Origin: UBA7672 sp965229115
GTDB lineage: Bacteria > Pseudomonadota > Alphaproteobacteria > Caulobacterales > Hyphomonadaceae
NCBI GenBank assembly: GCA_965229115.1
Contig: CBDDIR010000003.1
Coordinates: 682,001 to 746,000 of the forward strand
Reading direction: 5' to 3'
Length of the DNA: 64,000 bases
The notes under the pieces were generated by a model. That model saw nothing but the letters and a program-made list of their open reading frames with translations. It was not told the origin of the DNA and ran no database searches. Numbering within the stretch: position 1 is the first letter of the stretch; each line of letters starts with the position of its first letter. Positions 40,451-49,506 of the stretch are shown here, in pieces. Made by a program: the position numbers and the translations under genes.

Positions 40451-41941
40451 CTAGCGCGCAGCTACGTAGATCGGGTTTCCGATCATCAGGATTTTGTCTG
40501 CCGCGTCCCTGATCTCGTAGCGAATATACCCGTGCGAGACACCTGGCACGAGGCTGATCTTCGCATCCGGGACATTGTCCAACTGAGTGAACGTTGACCC
40601 GAATATCATGAGGTTGTGCGAGATAAGCGTAAGCTTGGCGCCGGCAGGTAAGCCTGAAGTTACGGCGTTTACGGTAGCCCGCTCGCCAGGCTCGAGGGTA
40701 ATGCGGCTACCCATGTAAGCCGTCTCATTACGGCCAGCTTTAACTCCGACATCGAGTGTGGCTCCTGGCGTGTTCGAGAGATCGATGAACACCCGGCCCG
40801 ATTTCACGCCCGCGATGATCGCCTTGGCAGACAGCTCGCTGCTGTAAACAGCCGTTGCCGGATAGCCGATCGGCGGCTGCTTGGCGCCGGCGCGATCCCT
40901 GGCGTCGTGATTGTCGCTGCCGCCGATGGCGGTGAGGCGATAGCCTTGCTTCAGCAGGTCGTCCCAGAAGCGCAGGCCGGCGGCGGGACCGCCTGTGCGG
41001 AGCGATGAGCCATTGGCGACTTCGATCGCGGTGACGCGCGGCCAGTCGGTGTCCTTCACCGTCCAGCCGCAGCCCATGCAGATTTCGCCCGAAGGCAGGC
41101 CGGGATGGTTCACCGAGATGAAGGCGCCAGCGGTGTCGGTCTGATCGAACAGCCTGGTCAGCGTGGGCAGGCGTGGGGAGCCCAGCTGGAAGTCGAGGAA
41201 GCCGGTGTTGCCGATGACGTTGGCGTGGCCGTTGAAGGTGGTGATCTCGGTGCCGGGGATGAGGAGGGTGTTGGGGAACGCCGCCTGCTGCGCGGCGATG
41301 TCGGCGAGTTGCGTGATGGTGTTGTGGTCGGTGATCGACACGAAATCGAGGTTGGCGTCGCGGCCTGCTTCGAATGTGTGGAGCGCAGGGCAGGGAATGC
41401 GGGCGCCATCGACGTCGCACGAGCCATCCGAATGCGCCGTGTGCATGTGGAAGTCGCCGCGGCGCCAGCCGGGGCCGGTCGCCAGCGTCTTGGAGACGTA
41501 GGCCGACTGCGATTTTCCGGGAGCCGGCTCAGGTGAGAAGGTGATGTCCGCCTTATAGGGCGAGGTCTGGCCTTCGCGGATGTTGGGAATGCCGAGCACC
41601 AGCTTCCATTCGCCGGGCTGAATCGGGGCCGGCTTGTAGGATGGCGTCGCATCAATGTCGCCGACTTCGATGTGGGTCTTGTTGCCGCCGCTCCAGCCGC
41701 GCTGGCCTTGCGGGTCGCGCAGGCCGAGGTCGATGACCGTGCGGTTTTCCTTGTCGTAGGTGAAGTCGATGGTGATGCGGTGCGTGCCGGCCGGCACCGT
41801 GAAGGGGATCTCGCGGTAGGTCTGGTGATCGGCGCGGGTGATCTGGCCCGCGAGGCTGATTGTGGTGGGCTCGGGTGCCGGGGCGGGGGCAGTGGTGCAG
41901 GCGGCTAGCGCCAAAGCTGCTGCGATGAAGATGTGCCGCAT
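40451..41941 (-). CDS. CehA/McbA-type PHP metallohydrolase lipoprotein
   Basis: About 496 residues from ATG 41941; in-frame codons upstream of it are not family-like and the lipoprotein signal (MRHIFIAAALALAAC) starts here. After a beta-rich domain of about 150 residues comes a PHP phosphoesterase/hydrolase domain: GDFHMHTAHSDGS (metal ligands), FVSITDHNT, then VNHPGLPSG and IGGSDNHDA. Related enzymes hydrolyse carbamates or phosphoesters; the substrate here is unknown. It lies downstream of the M2 peptidase gene on the same strand, with a hairpin between them. Confidence 0.82.
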   Translation of the reverse strand: MRHIFIAAALALAACTTAPAPAPEPTTISLAGQITRADHQTYREIPFTVPAGTHRITIDFTYDKENRTVIDLGLRDPQGQRGWSGGNKTHIEVGDIDATPSYKPAPIQPGEWKLVLGIPNIREGQTSPYKADITFSPEPAPGKSQSAYVSKTLATGPGWRRGDFHMHTAHSDGSCDVDGARIPCPALHTFEAGRDANLDFVSITDHNTITQLADIAAQQAAFPNTLLIPGTEITTFNGHANVIGNTGFLDFQLGSPRLPTLTRLFDQTDTAGAFISVNHPGLPSGEICMGCGWTVKDTDWPRVTAIEVANGSSLRTGGPAAGLRFWDDLLKQGYRLTAIGGSDNHDARDRAGAKQPPIGYPATAVYSSELSAKAIIAGVKSGRVFIDLSNTPGATLDVGVKAGRNETAYMGSRITLEPGERATVNAVTSGLPAGAKLTLISHNLMIFGSTFTQLDNVPDAKISLVPGVSHGYIRYEIRDAADKILMIGNPIYVAAR

Positions 41942-42007
41942 GAGGTTTCTTTCGTTTGCGGCAGAGTAGTTGCGCTGCGTGACAGAACCAACAGGCGCAA
42001 ATGCAGA

Positions 42008-42035
42008 AACGCCGCCCCGTTTCCGGAGCGGCGTT
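42008..42035 (-). terminator. Hairpin after the M2 peptidase gene
   Basis: AACGCCGC-C-CCG - TTTC - CGG-A-GCGGCGTT forms an 11-bp stem with one mismatch, 22 bp beyond the peptidase stop on the minus strand, followed by TTCTGCATTTG. A moderate intrinsic terminator. Confidence 0.6.
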
Positions 42036-42057
42036 CTGTGTTCAGATCCGCCTGAGC

Positions 42058-43998
42058 TTACCAGCCGCAGGTCTGGCCCTTGTTCTGTTCTTTCAGCCAC
42101 ACCTGCAGCGGCGCGAAGTAGGAGACGAGGGCGGAGCCGTCGATCTCGCGGGTGCCGGTGAAGGCTTCGAGAGCGTCGGGCCAGGGCTTGCTGGCGCCCA
42201 TTTCGAGCATCGCGTTGAACTTCTTGCCGACTTCCTTGTTGCCGTAGATCGAGCAGCGATGCAGCGGGCCGGTCCAGCCGGCCTGTTCGCAGGCGGCCTT
42301 CTGGAACTGGAACTGCAGGATGAAGGACAGGAAGTAGCGCAGGTAGGGCGTGTTGCCCGGCACGTGGAATTTCGCGCCGGCGTCGAACGCATCGCCCGGA
42401 CGCGGGCCCGGAGGAATGATGCCCTGATATTTCAGGCCGAGATCAACCCAGGCCTGGTTGTAGGCAGCCGGAGCCGTCTCGCCGCGGAAGACCTGCCAGC
42501 GCCATTTATCGACCTTGAGGCCGAAGGGAAGGAAGGCGACCTTCTCGAGCGCGCGGTCCATCAGCAGGCCGATGTCGGCATCGGCCGACGGGACCTTCGT
42601 GATGAGACCGATCTGCTTGAGATATTCCGGCGTGATCGAGAGGGCGATGAAGTCGCCGATGGCTTCGTGGAAGCCGTCATTCGCGCCGTTCTTGAACAGG
42701 AGATCCTGCTTGTTGTAGGCGCGTTGGTAATAGTTGTGGCCGAGCTCGTGGTGGATGGTGGAGAAGTCTTCCGCATTCACCTGCGTGCACATCTTGATGC
42801 GGATGTCGTCGACATTGTCCACGTCCCAAGCCGAGGCGTGGCAGATGACTTCACGGTCGCGCGGGCGCGTGATCAGCGAGCGCTGCCAGAAGGTTTCGGG
42901 GAGCGGGGCGAGGCCGAGCGAGGTGTAGAAGGCTTCGCCCGTCTTCACCATCTTGATGGGGTCGTACTTCTTCTGGACGAGCACCTTGTTGAGGTCGAAG
43001 CCCGGATCGGATTTCGGCGGGGCGACGATGTCGTAGATGCCGTTCCATTGTTGCGCCCACATATTGCCGAGCAGGTCTGCGCGGATCGGGCCGGTCTTCG
43101 GCTGCACGGCGTCGCCGTATTTGGCGTTGAGCTTGGTGCGCGTGTAGCAGTGGAGGTCGTTGTAGAGCGGCTGGACTTGCGTCCACAGGCGCTCGACGGT
43201 TTTCTCCATATCGGCGGAGGGCATGTCGTAGTTCGCCAGCCACATGTCGGCGATGTCCTTGAAGCCCAGCTCCTTGGCGCCGGCATTGCCGATCTCGACC
43301 ATGCGCTGGTACTCAGGCTTCATCACCGGCGAGATGGCGTGCCAGCCTTCCCACATCGCTTTGAGCACTTTCGGATCGCGCGATTCCGAGAGGACGAGCG
43401 AGGCCTCTTCCAGCGTCAGCGGCGCTTTCGGGTCGCGCGGTTCTTCCTTGCCGCGGGCCTGGTTGATGATCTTCAGCGCGGCGTTGACGTCGAACTTGGT
43501 GCTGTCGAGCGGGACTTTGCCCTTGCCGTAGGTCGACTGCAGGTCGGTCATGATGGTGTTGAGTTCGTCGGCGATCGCCTTCTGTTGTTCAGGCGTGCCG
43601 GTCGACGGGGCGGGCATGACCATGCCGGCCTTCAGGATGTCCATCTTGCGCTTCTGTTCGGGCGTCATGGCGACGCCTTCGAACTTCTTGGTCTCGTTGG
43701 CGAGGCGCACGGAGATCAGCGTGCCGGCAGAACCGGCCCAGGCGTTGAGCCAGTCGGTGTCGTCGGTGATGAAGTTCGCGTTCACCCAGGCGATCCGGTA
43801 GGCGTAGTCGCTGTATTCCTGCAGCTCCTTCTCGGCGGCGGCCAGGAAGGCGGCCGGGTCTGGCTTCGCGACAGGCGCGGGCGCTTCGGCGGCCTGCGTG
43901 ACTGGCGCAACAGTTTCGGCGACAGGCGCCGGTGAGCTGGTGCAGCTCGAAAGAAGAAGCGCGCCGATGGCTGCGCCACAGAGCAGGATGTTTCTCAT
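42058..43998 (-). CDS. M2-family metallopeptidase (ACE-like) lipoprotein
   Basis: 646 residues, a bacterial relative of angiotensin-converting enzyme. Lipobox LLLSSC (Cys near 19). The zinc site is HELGH in DFSTIHHELGHNYYQ, and the third ligand is the Glu of NDGFHEAIGDF 24 residues later, with correct M2 spacing. The C-terminal WLKEQN motif is also typical. It probably cleaves dipeptides from peptides in the periplasm. A GC hairpin terminates it. Confidence 0.92.
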   Translation of the reverse strand: MRNILLCGAAIGALLLSSCTSSPAPVAETVAPVTQAAEAPAPVAKPDPAAFLAAAEKELQEYSDYAYRIAWVNANFITDDTDWLNAWAGSAGTLISVRLANETKKFEGVAMTPEQKRKMDILKAGMVMPAPSTGTPEQQKAIADELNTIMTDLQSTYGKGKVPLDSTKFDVNAALKIINQARGKEEPRDPKAPLTLEEASLVLSESRDPKVLKAMWEGWHAISPVMKPEYQRMVEIGNAGAKELGFKDIADMWLANYDMPSADMEKTVERLWTQVQPLYNDLHCYTRTKLNAKYGDAVQPKTGPIRADLLGNMWAQQWNGIYDIVAPPKSDPGFDLNKVLVQKKYDPIKMVKTGEAFYTSLGLAPLPETFWQRSLITRPRDREVICHASAWDVDNVDDIRIKMCTQVNAEDFSTIHHELGHNYYQRAYNKQDLLFKNGANDGFHEAIGDFIALSITPEYLKQIGLITKVPSADADIGLLMDRALEKVAFLPFGLKVDKWRWQVFRGETAPAAYNQAWVDLGLKYQGIIPPGPRPGDAFDAGAKFHVPGNTPYLRYFLSFILQFQFQKAACEQAGWTGPLHRCSIYGNKEVGKKFNAMLEMGASKPWPDALEAFTGTREIDGSALVSYFAPLQVWLKEQNKGQTCGW

Positions 43999-44100
43999 AG
44001 CTCCCCGTCCTTGAAAGGTTGGTCCCGTTTGGGATCTGGCGCGACACTAGTCGGGGGAGGCAGGGGGTCAACCGGCGCTAGGATCATGCGGCGGCACAAC

Positions 44101-44131
44101 GAAAACCGCCCCGGAAGAGCTTCCGGGGCGG
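44101..44131 (-). terminator. Intrinsic terminator of the efflux operon
   Basis: On the minus strand CCGCCCCGGAAG - CT - CTTCCGGGGCGG, a perfect 12-bp stem, is followed by TTTTCGTT. It lies 26 bases after the stop of the outer-membrane factor gene. Confidence 0.85.
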
Positions 44132-44157
44132 CTTTGCAGATCGAATTTTGGAAGAAC

Positions 44158-45609
44158 CTACTTCCCGTTCGCCGTCGAAGCCGGCGTTGCGAGCGGGGTC
44201 GCTTGCGTCGGGTTGCCACCGAGAGCCGTGTGGAGCGTGATCCACTGGTCGAGGCGGGCGCGGCGGTTCGAGATCAGCGCGCTCTGGGCCGTTTCCGCGC
44301 TGTTGCGCACGGTGAACAGGTTGAGCAAGCTTTCCGAACCTTCCTGGTACTTCAGTTCGCCGAGGCGCAGAACTTCGGTGGCAGCGGTCGATGCCTTCTG
44401 CAGCGCGGTGTTGCGCGAAGCGAGCGTGTCGAGCGTGTCGATCGCGCCGACGATGTCGCCATAGGCGTTGATGACGGTCTGGCCGTAACGCTCGAGCGCG
44501 GCGCGCTCCTGCGAGTTGGCGGTCTTGACGCGGGCGTCGACTGCGCCGCCATCGAAGATCACCTGCGCCAGCGAGGCGCCGATCGACAGGGCGAGGCCGT
44601 CGAAGTCGAACAGGTCGCGCGTGGTGTTCAGCGTGGTGTTCGACAGGCCGAGCGAGATGTCTGCGCCGATCTGCGGCCACGGCGCCATCGAGGCGATGCG
44701 CGTGTTGGCGAAGACTTGGATCAGGTTGAGTTCGGCGGCGACAACGTCCGGGCGCGAACGCACGGTGAGTTCCGGCAGGCCGAGCGGCGGCGTGGCCGGC
44801 GGCTCAGGCAGGACGCCCGTGATCGTGAGCTTGTTCTGCGGGAAGCGGCCGAGCGCGAGTTCGAGCGAACGAACGGCGGTGCGGAGCGATGCTTCCGATG
44901 CGATGACCGAGTCTTCGGCCTGGGCGAGATTGGATTCGCCGAGAACGAGTTCGTCGCGAGCGATGGAGCCGGCGTCGAAGCGGGTCTGCGTGATGCGGAA
45001 GGTCTGGCGCTGACGGTCGATCGACTGGCGATCGAGTTCGAGCTGAAGCTGGCCTTCGATCACCGCGAAGTAGGCGCGGGCGACCTGGGCTGCGATCTGG
45101 CGGCGCGTCTGTTCATAGACGGACTCGCTGGAGCGCAGGCCGGCTGCTGCCGCCTGGATGGATGCGTTGAGGTCGCCCATGATGTCGACGTCATAGCGAC
45201 CGGTCAGGGCGAACGAATACTGGTCACTGTTGTTCGACAGGTCGTCGGTCAAAGCGGAGGTGCGGGCGCCGACCGATCCGGAGATCTGCGGGAACAGGCC
45301 CGAGCGGGTCGACTGCAGCGACAGTTCGGACTGGCGCACGCTTTCGATCGCAGCGCGCAGGCTGCGGTTGTTCTCGAGCGCTTCCTGCACGAAGGCAGTG
45401 AGCTGCGCGTCGTTGAAGACGCCGTAGTCGGCGATGACGGCCGATGCATCGCCGGTCATAGGCGCGACGGTCCAGTCAGTCGGCATGCCGGCGCGTTTTT
45501 CCGACATGGCTTCGAAAGCCGGTTCTGCGATGGGGAGGTGACCGCACGCGGATGCGAAAACGGCCAGGGCGCCCGCGGACACGCCGCGGGTCATATTGTT
45601 CTTAATCAT
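44158..45609 (-). CDS. TolC-like outer-membrane efflux lipoprotein (NodT family)
   Basis: 483 residues with a lipobox (VFASAC, Cys near 22), two internal repeats of the OEP family and long helices (LQLELDRQSIDRQRQTFRIT). It forms the outer channel of the tripartite pump encoded by the same operon. The ATG overlaps the permease stop by eight bases; the gene is the last of the operon and is followed by a strong terminator. Confidence 0.88.
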   Translation of the reverse strand: MIKNNMTRGVSAGALAVFASACGHLPIAEPAFEAMSEKRAGMPTDWTVAPMTGDASAVIADYGVFNDAQLTAFVQEALENNRSLRAAIESVRQSELSLQSTRSGLFPQISGSVGARTSALTDDLSNNSDQYSFALTGRYDVDIMGDLNASIQAAAAGLRSSESVYEQTRRQIAAQVARAYFAVIEGQLQLELDRQSIDRQRQTFRITQTRFDAGSIARDELVLGESNLAQAEDSVIASEASLRTAVRSLELALGRFPQNKLTITGVLPEPPATPPLGLPELTVRSRPDVVAAELNLIQVFANTRIASMAPWPQIGADISLGLSNTTLNTTRDLFDFDGLALSIGASLAQVIFDGGAVDARVKTANSQERAALERYGQTVINAYGDIVGAIDTLDTLASRNTALQKASTAATEVLRLGELKYQEGSESLLNLFTVRNSAETAQSALISNRRARLDQWITLHTALGGNPTQATPLATPASTANGK

Positions 45610-46840
45610 ATCTGAGCGCCTGGATTGGATCGAGTTGAGCTGCCCTACGGGCGGGGAAGAAGCCGAATATAAGACCGACGGAGGCCGCAGCCCCCAGTGC
45701 CGTCGCTACGATGAGCGGGGAGACCACCATCGGAGCCTGTGCGATCTGCGCGTAACCGAACACGCCGATCCATCCTATCGCCATGCCGAGGAGCCCGCCC
45801 AGGGTGCAGAGCGCAACGGCTTCGAACAGGAATTGAAGGAGGATGTCGCCGCCACGCGCGCCGACCGCCATGCGAAGCCCGATCTCGCGCGTGCGCTCGG
45901 TGACCGAGACAAGCATGATGTTCATGACCCCGACGCCGCCTACGATCAGCGAAACTGCAGCCGTAAATGCAAGAAGCGTACTCATTGTTTCGGCCACGGC
46001 TGCACGCTGCTTTATCATGTCAGCGAAGTTAACAACCATGAAATTGTCTTGCTGGCCGGGCTCAATGCGACGCCGTTCGCGCATCACGGTAGTGACCTCA
46101 TCCTGAGCCTCGGACACGTTGTAACCGTCCTGGACGAGCAACTGTATCCGCGAAACGTGACGGGATACCCAGCGATTGCCGCCCGTTATCCGATTCCTAA
46201 CCATGCTTAACGGGCCGATCATGGTGTCGTCGCGATCCTGGCCCATGCCGCCGCCGCCGCTCTGGCCCTTGGACTCCAGGACGCCAATTACCTCGACGGG
46301 AACGCTGTTTACGCGGATGCGCTGGCCCAGAACGTTGCCATCCGGGAAGAGGTTTGCGGCGGCCGTCTTGCCGATGACGACAACGGCCGCGCCGCCTTGC
46401 GCTTCCTGTTCGGTGAAGACCCGGCCTTCCGCGACCTTCCAGTTGTTGACCTCGAAATAGGCGGCGTTGCCGCCCTGGATGTTGGTCGTCAAGTTCGCTT
46501 CTTCGGAGACGGCGTTCGCCTGTCCGGAGAGAATGCCCGATGCAGATTCAACAAATGGGAGATCGGCCATCGCGGCCACGTCGCTCTCGGCAAACGGCCG
46601 GCCCGAGCCGCCGCCCTGGTTTCGGCCGCCGCGGTTCATGTTTCCGGGCTGGAGCGTGAGCACGTTGGTGCCGGCTGCGTTGATCTGTTTCTCGATCGCA
46701 GCCTTCGCGCCTTCACCGATGGACATCATGACCATCACCGACGCGACGCCGATGATGATGCCCAGCATGGTGAGCAGGCTGCGCATCGGGTTCGAGAAGA
46801 GCGCTTCGGCCGCGGAGGATGTTGCGACACCGTATTTCAT
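45602..46840 (-). CDS. macB: MacB-type ABC permease (FtsX/MacB domains)
   Basis: 412 residues: an N-terminal transmembrane helix (SLLTMLGIIIGVASVMVMMS), a large periplasmic MacB_PCD domain with a Gly/Asn-rich loop (NMNRGGRNQGGGSG), and three C-terminal helices with GVMNIMLVSVTERTREIGLR and EAVALCTLGGLLGMAIG. In E. coli MacB the ATPase is fused; here it is a separate gene, overlapping by four bases (ATGA). It drives mechanotransmission of substrates from the periplasm to the TolC-type channel. Confidence 0.9.
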   Translation of the reverse strand: MKYGVATSSAAEALFSNPMRSLLTMLGIIIGVASVMVMMSIGEGAKAAIEKQINAAGTNVLTLQPGNMNRGGRNQGGGSGRPFAESDVAAMADLPFVESASGILSGQANAVSEEANLTTNIQGGNAAYFEVNNWKVAEGRVFTEQEAQGGAAVVVIGKTAAANLFPDGNVLGQRIRVNSVPVEVIGVLESKGQSGGGGMGQDRDDTMIGPLSMVRNRITGGNRWVSRHVSRIQLLVQDGYNVSEAQDEVTTVMRERRRIEPGQQDNFMVVNFADMIKQRAAVAETMSTLLAFTAAVSLIVGGVGVMNIMLVSVTERTREIGLRMAVGARGGDILLQFLFEAVALCTLGGLLGMAIGWIGVFGYAQIAQAPMVVSPLIVATALGAAASVGLIFGFFPARRAAQLDPIQALRYD

Positions 46841-47562
46841 GCTGCACCAGCCGTTGCGCGGTTGAGGGTGGGGTTGGCGCTGTCAGTCTCGATCTTGCCG
46901 TCCCGGAAGTGGATCTGGCGCTTGGCGTAGGCTGCGACCTCGTCCTCGTGGGTGATGAGCACGACCGTGATGCCCTGGCTGTTGAGCTCCTGCATCAGGT
47001 GCATGATCTCGATGGTGGTCTTTGTGTCGAGCGCGCCGGTGGGCTCGTCTGCGAGCAGGATATGCGGACGGTTCGACAGGGCGCGGGCGATGGCGACGCG
47101 CTGCTGCTGGCCGCCGGAGAGCTGCATGGGACGGTGGTCCATGCGGGAGCCTAGGCCGACGAGCTCAAGGCACTCCTTGGCGCGGGCATCAATGTCGCCG
47201 ACGTCCTTGCGCGCATAGCGGAGGGGGAGGCGGACGTTCTGGAATGCGTCCTGGCGAGCGAGCAGGTTGAACTGCTGGAACACGAAGCCCAGCGTTTCAT
47301 TGCGGAGGTCAGCGAGTTCGTCCCGGTTCATTTCAGACAGGGCCCGCCCGTTGATCCACATCTCCCCGGAGGTGGGGCGGTCCAACGCGCCGATCAAGTT
47401 CATCAGGGACGATTTTCCGGACCCGGATGGTCCCATAATCGCGACGAATTCGCCCTCATGGATATCCAGGCTCACGCCGTTGAGGGCGCGAACTTCCTGG
47501 TCGCCCATCCGGTAAATCCGGGTGAGGTCCCGGCAGGAGATAATGGCGCGCGGGGTTGTCAT
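46837..47562 (-). CDS. MacB-type ABC ATPase (LolD/MacB family)
   Basis: 241 residues with intact ABC motifs: Walker A GPSGSGKSS near 42-50, Q-loop VFQQFN, signature LSGGQQQR near 146-153, Walker B LLADEPTGALD near 164-174 and the switch His in LITHEDEVA. It energises the separate permease encoded downstream (4-bp overlap). macA ends 23 bp upstream. Confidence 0.93.
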   Translation of the reverse strand: MTTPRAIISCRDLTRIYRMGDQEVRALNGVSLDIHEGEFVAIMGPSGSGKSSLMNLIGALDRPTSGEMWINGRALSEMNRDELADLRNETLGFVFQQFNLLARQDAFQNVRLPLRYARKDVGDIDARAKECLELVGLGSRMDHRPMQLSGGQQQRVAIARALSNRPHILLADEPTGALDTKTTIEIMHLMQELNSQGITVVLITHEDEVAAYAKRQIHFRDGKIETDSANPTLNRATAGAA

Positions 47563-47585
47563 ATCTGTTTTATCCGGCGTCGGGG

Positions 47586-49223
47586 CTATTTGGACTCGGC
47601 CTTGCCGGCGGCGTTGGCGCGGACAACGAACTTGTCGCCTTCCTTGGCGCCGCGAATGATCTGGGCGTTGGAGCCATCGGACAGGCCGAGCACGAGCATG
47701 TGGCGCTGGAGGTCGCCTTTCTCGTCGACGGAATAGACGGTGACGCGCTTCTGCGACTGCATTTCCGACATCGCCTTGGCGACGGCCGCATATTCGTCCG
47801 TGGACAGATTGCGACGGAAAACGGCTTCCTGCGTCTGCTGCATCTTCTGGCGACGCTCCTGCATCGCCTGTTGCTGCTGCATGCCGGGAGGCGGGCCGAA
47901 GCCGGGGCCGCCGACAATGCCGCCGGCCGGTTGCTGTTGTTGCGCGCCTTGAGCTCCAGCGAAGATCTTCTGCATCTCGCCCTGCATCTCTGCCTGGATT
48001 TTCGTGACGCGTGCTTCATCAACGCCAGCCGTCTTCAGCATCTCGCCGAACTGAGCGCCGCCGCCCGGTCCGAAGCCGCGACCACCGCCGCCGCCGCCTT
48101 GTCCGCCGCCCATGCCGGCCATTTGCGGGCCGCCCTGGCCGGAACCGCCTTGTCCACCTTGCCCGCCACCCTGGCCATTGCGCTCTTGCTCGGCGCGCAT
48201 GGCATCCTGGATTTCCTTCGGCGGCTGGAAGCGCGTTGCATCGTAAGCGATGCGCAGCACGTCGGTTGCGCGGTCTGCGGTGATCTCCACGTTGGCGGTC
48301 ATGCCCGGGAGGAGTTTGCCGTTCGGGTTACGCGCGTTGATGACGACCGTGTAGGTGACGACGTTCGCCGTCTCGGTGCCGAGCTGGCGGACCTGCACGA
48401 CCGAACCCTGGAAGCGCTCGCCGGGGAATGCGTCGACCGTGAAGGCGACAGCGTCGCCGGCATCGATGCCGCCAATGTCCGATTCAACCACGGCTGCCTG
48501 AATTTCGATCTGCGAAAGGTCGGCTGCGACGATGAAGAGGTTCTTGATCGACTGGGACGACTGGATGGTCTGGCCGACTTCGACTTCGCGGCTGAGGATC
48601 GCGCCGTCGATGGGCGAGCGGATCTTGGTGCGCTCCAGACGTGTGCGCGAATCGCTGACGGCGGCCTTGGATGTTTCCAGGCCTGCGAGAGAGGATTTCA
48701 GCGAGACTTCTTCCGATTGCAGCGTGAGCTTGGCGTTGGTGTAGGTCTGGTCAGCCAGCTCCCACGCCTGTTGCGAAATGGCTTGCTGGTCGAACAGAGC
48801 CTTCTGGCGGGTGAAGTTCTTCTGCGCAACATCGAGCGCGACCTTGGCGCGGTCGATGGCGGCGCGGCTGTTGTCGACTGCGGCTTCGGACTGGCGCAGG
48901 CGGGCGATGTTCTGGTCGAGCGTGTTCTGGAAGGTTTCGGGATCGACCTGTGCGAGGACCTGATCCTTTTTCACGGGTGCGTTGAAGTCGACATAGATCG
49001 CGGTGATGCGGCCCGAGACTTCCGAGCCGACCTCGACCTTCTCGCGCGGCTGCACGGCGCCGGAGGCGGAGATCACACGAGCCACATCGCCCTTGCCGAC
49101 CGTGACGGTCTCGTAGGCGTACTTGCCGGTCGCCGCGCTGGCGCCCGTTCCGAACACGACCGAGACGCCTGCGATCAGCGCGATGGCGCCACCTGCGATT
49201 CCGGCGAGCAATTTCTTGTTCAT
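47586..49223 (-). CDS. macA: MacA-type periplasmic adaptor with a long Gly/Gln/Met-rich insertion
   Basis: 545 residues, about 140 more than usual. A signal anchor (MNKKLLAGIAGGAIALIAGV), barrel-sandwich (SGAVQPREKVEVGSEVSGRI) and alpha-hairpin (about 95-200) are normal. Between the beta-barrel and the membrane-proximal domain lies an insertion (about 340-480): a Gly/Gln tract, a helix with KTAGVDEARVTKIQAEMQ, a Gln/Pro/Met tract and another helix that recall Spy/LTXXQ-type periplasmic proteins. First gene of the macA-ATPase-permease-OMF operon. ATG 49223 is used; a GTG lies two codons upstream. Confidence 0.88.
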   Translation of the reverse strand: MNKKLLAGIAGGAIALIAGVSVVFGTGASAATGKYAYETVTVGKGDVARVISASGAVQPREKVEVGSEVSGRITAIYVDFNAPVKKDQVLAQVDPETFQNTLDQNIARLRQSEAAVDNSRAAIDRAKVALDVAQKNFTRQKALFDQQAISQQAWELADQTYTNAKLTLQSEEVSLKSSLAGLETSKAAVSDSRTRLERTKIRSPIDGAILSREVEVGQTIQSSQSIKNLFIVAADLSQIEIQAAVVESDIGGIDAGDAVAFTVDAFPGERFQGSVVQVRQLGTETANVVTYTVVINARNPNGKLLPGMTANVEITADRATDVLRIAYDATRFQPPKEIQDAMRAEQERNGQGGGQGGQGGSGQGGPQMAGMGGGQGGGGGGRGFGPGGGAQFGEMLKTAGVDEARVTKIQAEMQGEMQKIFAGAQGAQQQQPAGGIVGGPGFGPPPGMQQQQAMQERRQKMQQTQEAVFRRNLSTDEYAAVAKAMSEMQSQKRVTVYSVDEKGDLQRHMLVLGLSDGSNAQIIRGAKEGDKFVVRANAAGKAESK

Positions 49224-49506
49224 CTGCACATTCCGTCCGTAAGACCGACCCCGACAGTCGCGTTACATATACGCAACGTCTAATGAACAGCGCTGGTATT
49301 TCCGTTGTCGACTCACGACAAATTCAAAAGGGTAACAGTGTGTCGCAACGCGGTAAGATGCGGAAAATACAGGCATTCAGAATGACGGTACGCCGCGTTT
49401 GACGGACTCTCGCGCAGGACGATAATGCCGTCTGCGCCGGACGGTTTGCGTCGGGGCGCGTTACGGGCGTTCCCATGGTGGAGTTCAGGTCAAGCGGGAT
49501 GGCGTC

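Noticed and set aside
42001..43935. 644-residue plus-strand ORF
   Set aside because: Lies fully antisense to the M2 peptidase, whose zinc motifs are intact.
44011..45615. 534-residue plus-strand ORF
   Set aside because: Antisense to the TolC-like gene and its terminator; no family similarity.
47556..49283. 575-residue plus-strand ORF
   Set aside because: Antisense to macA.
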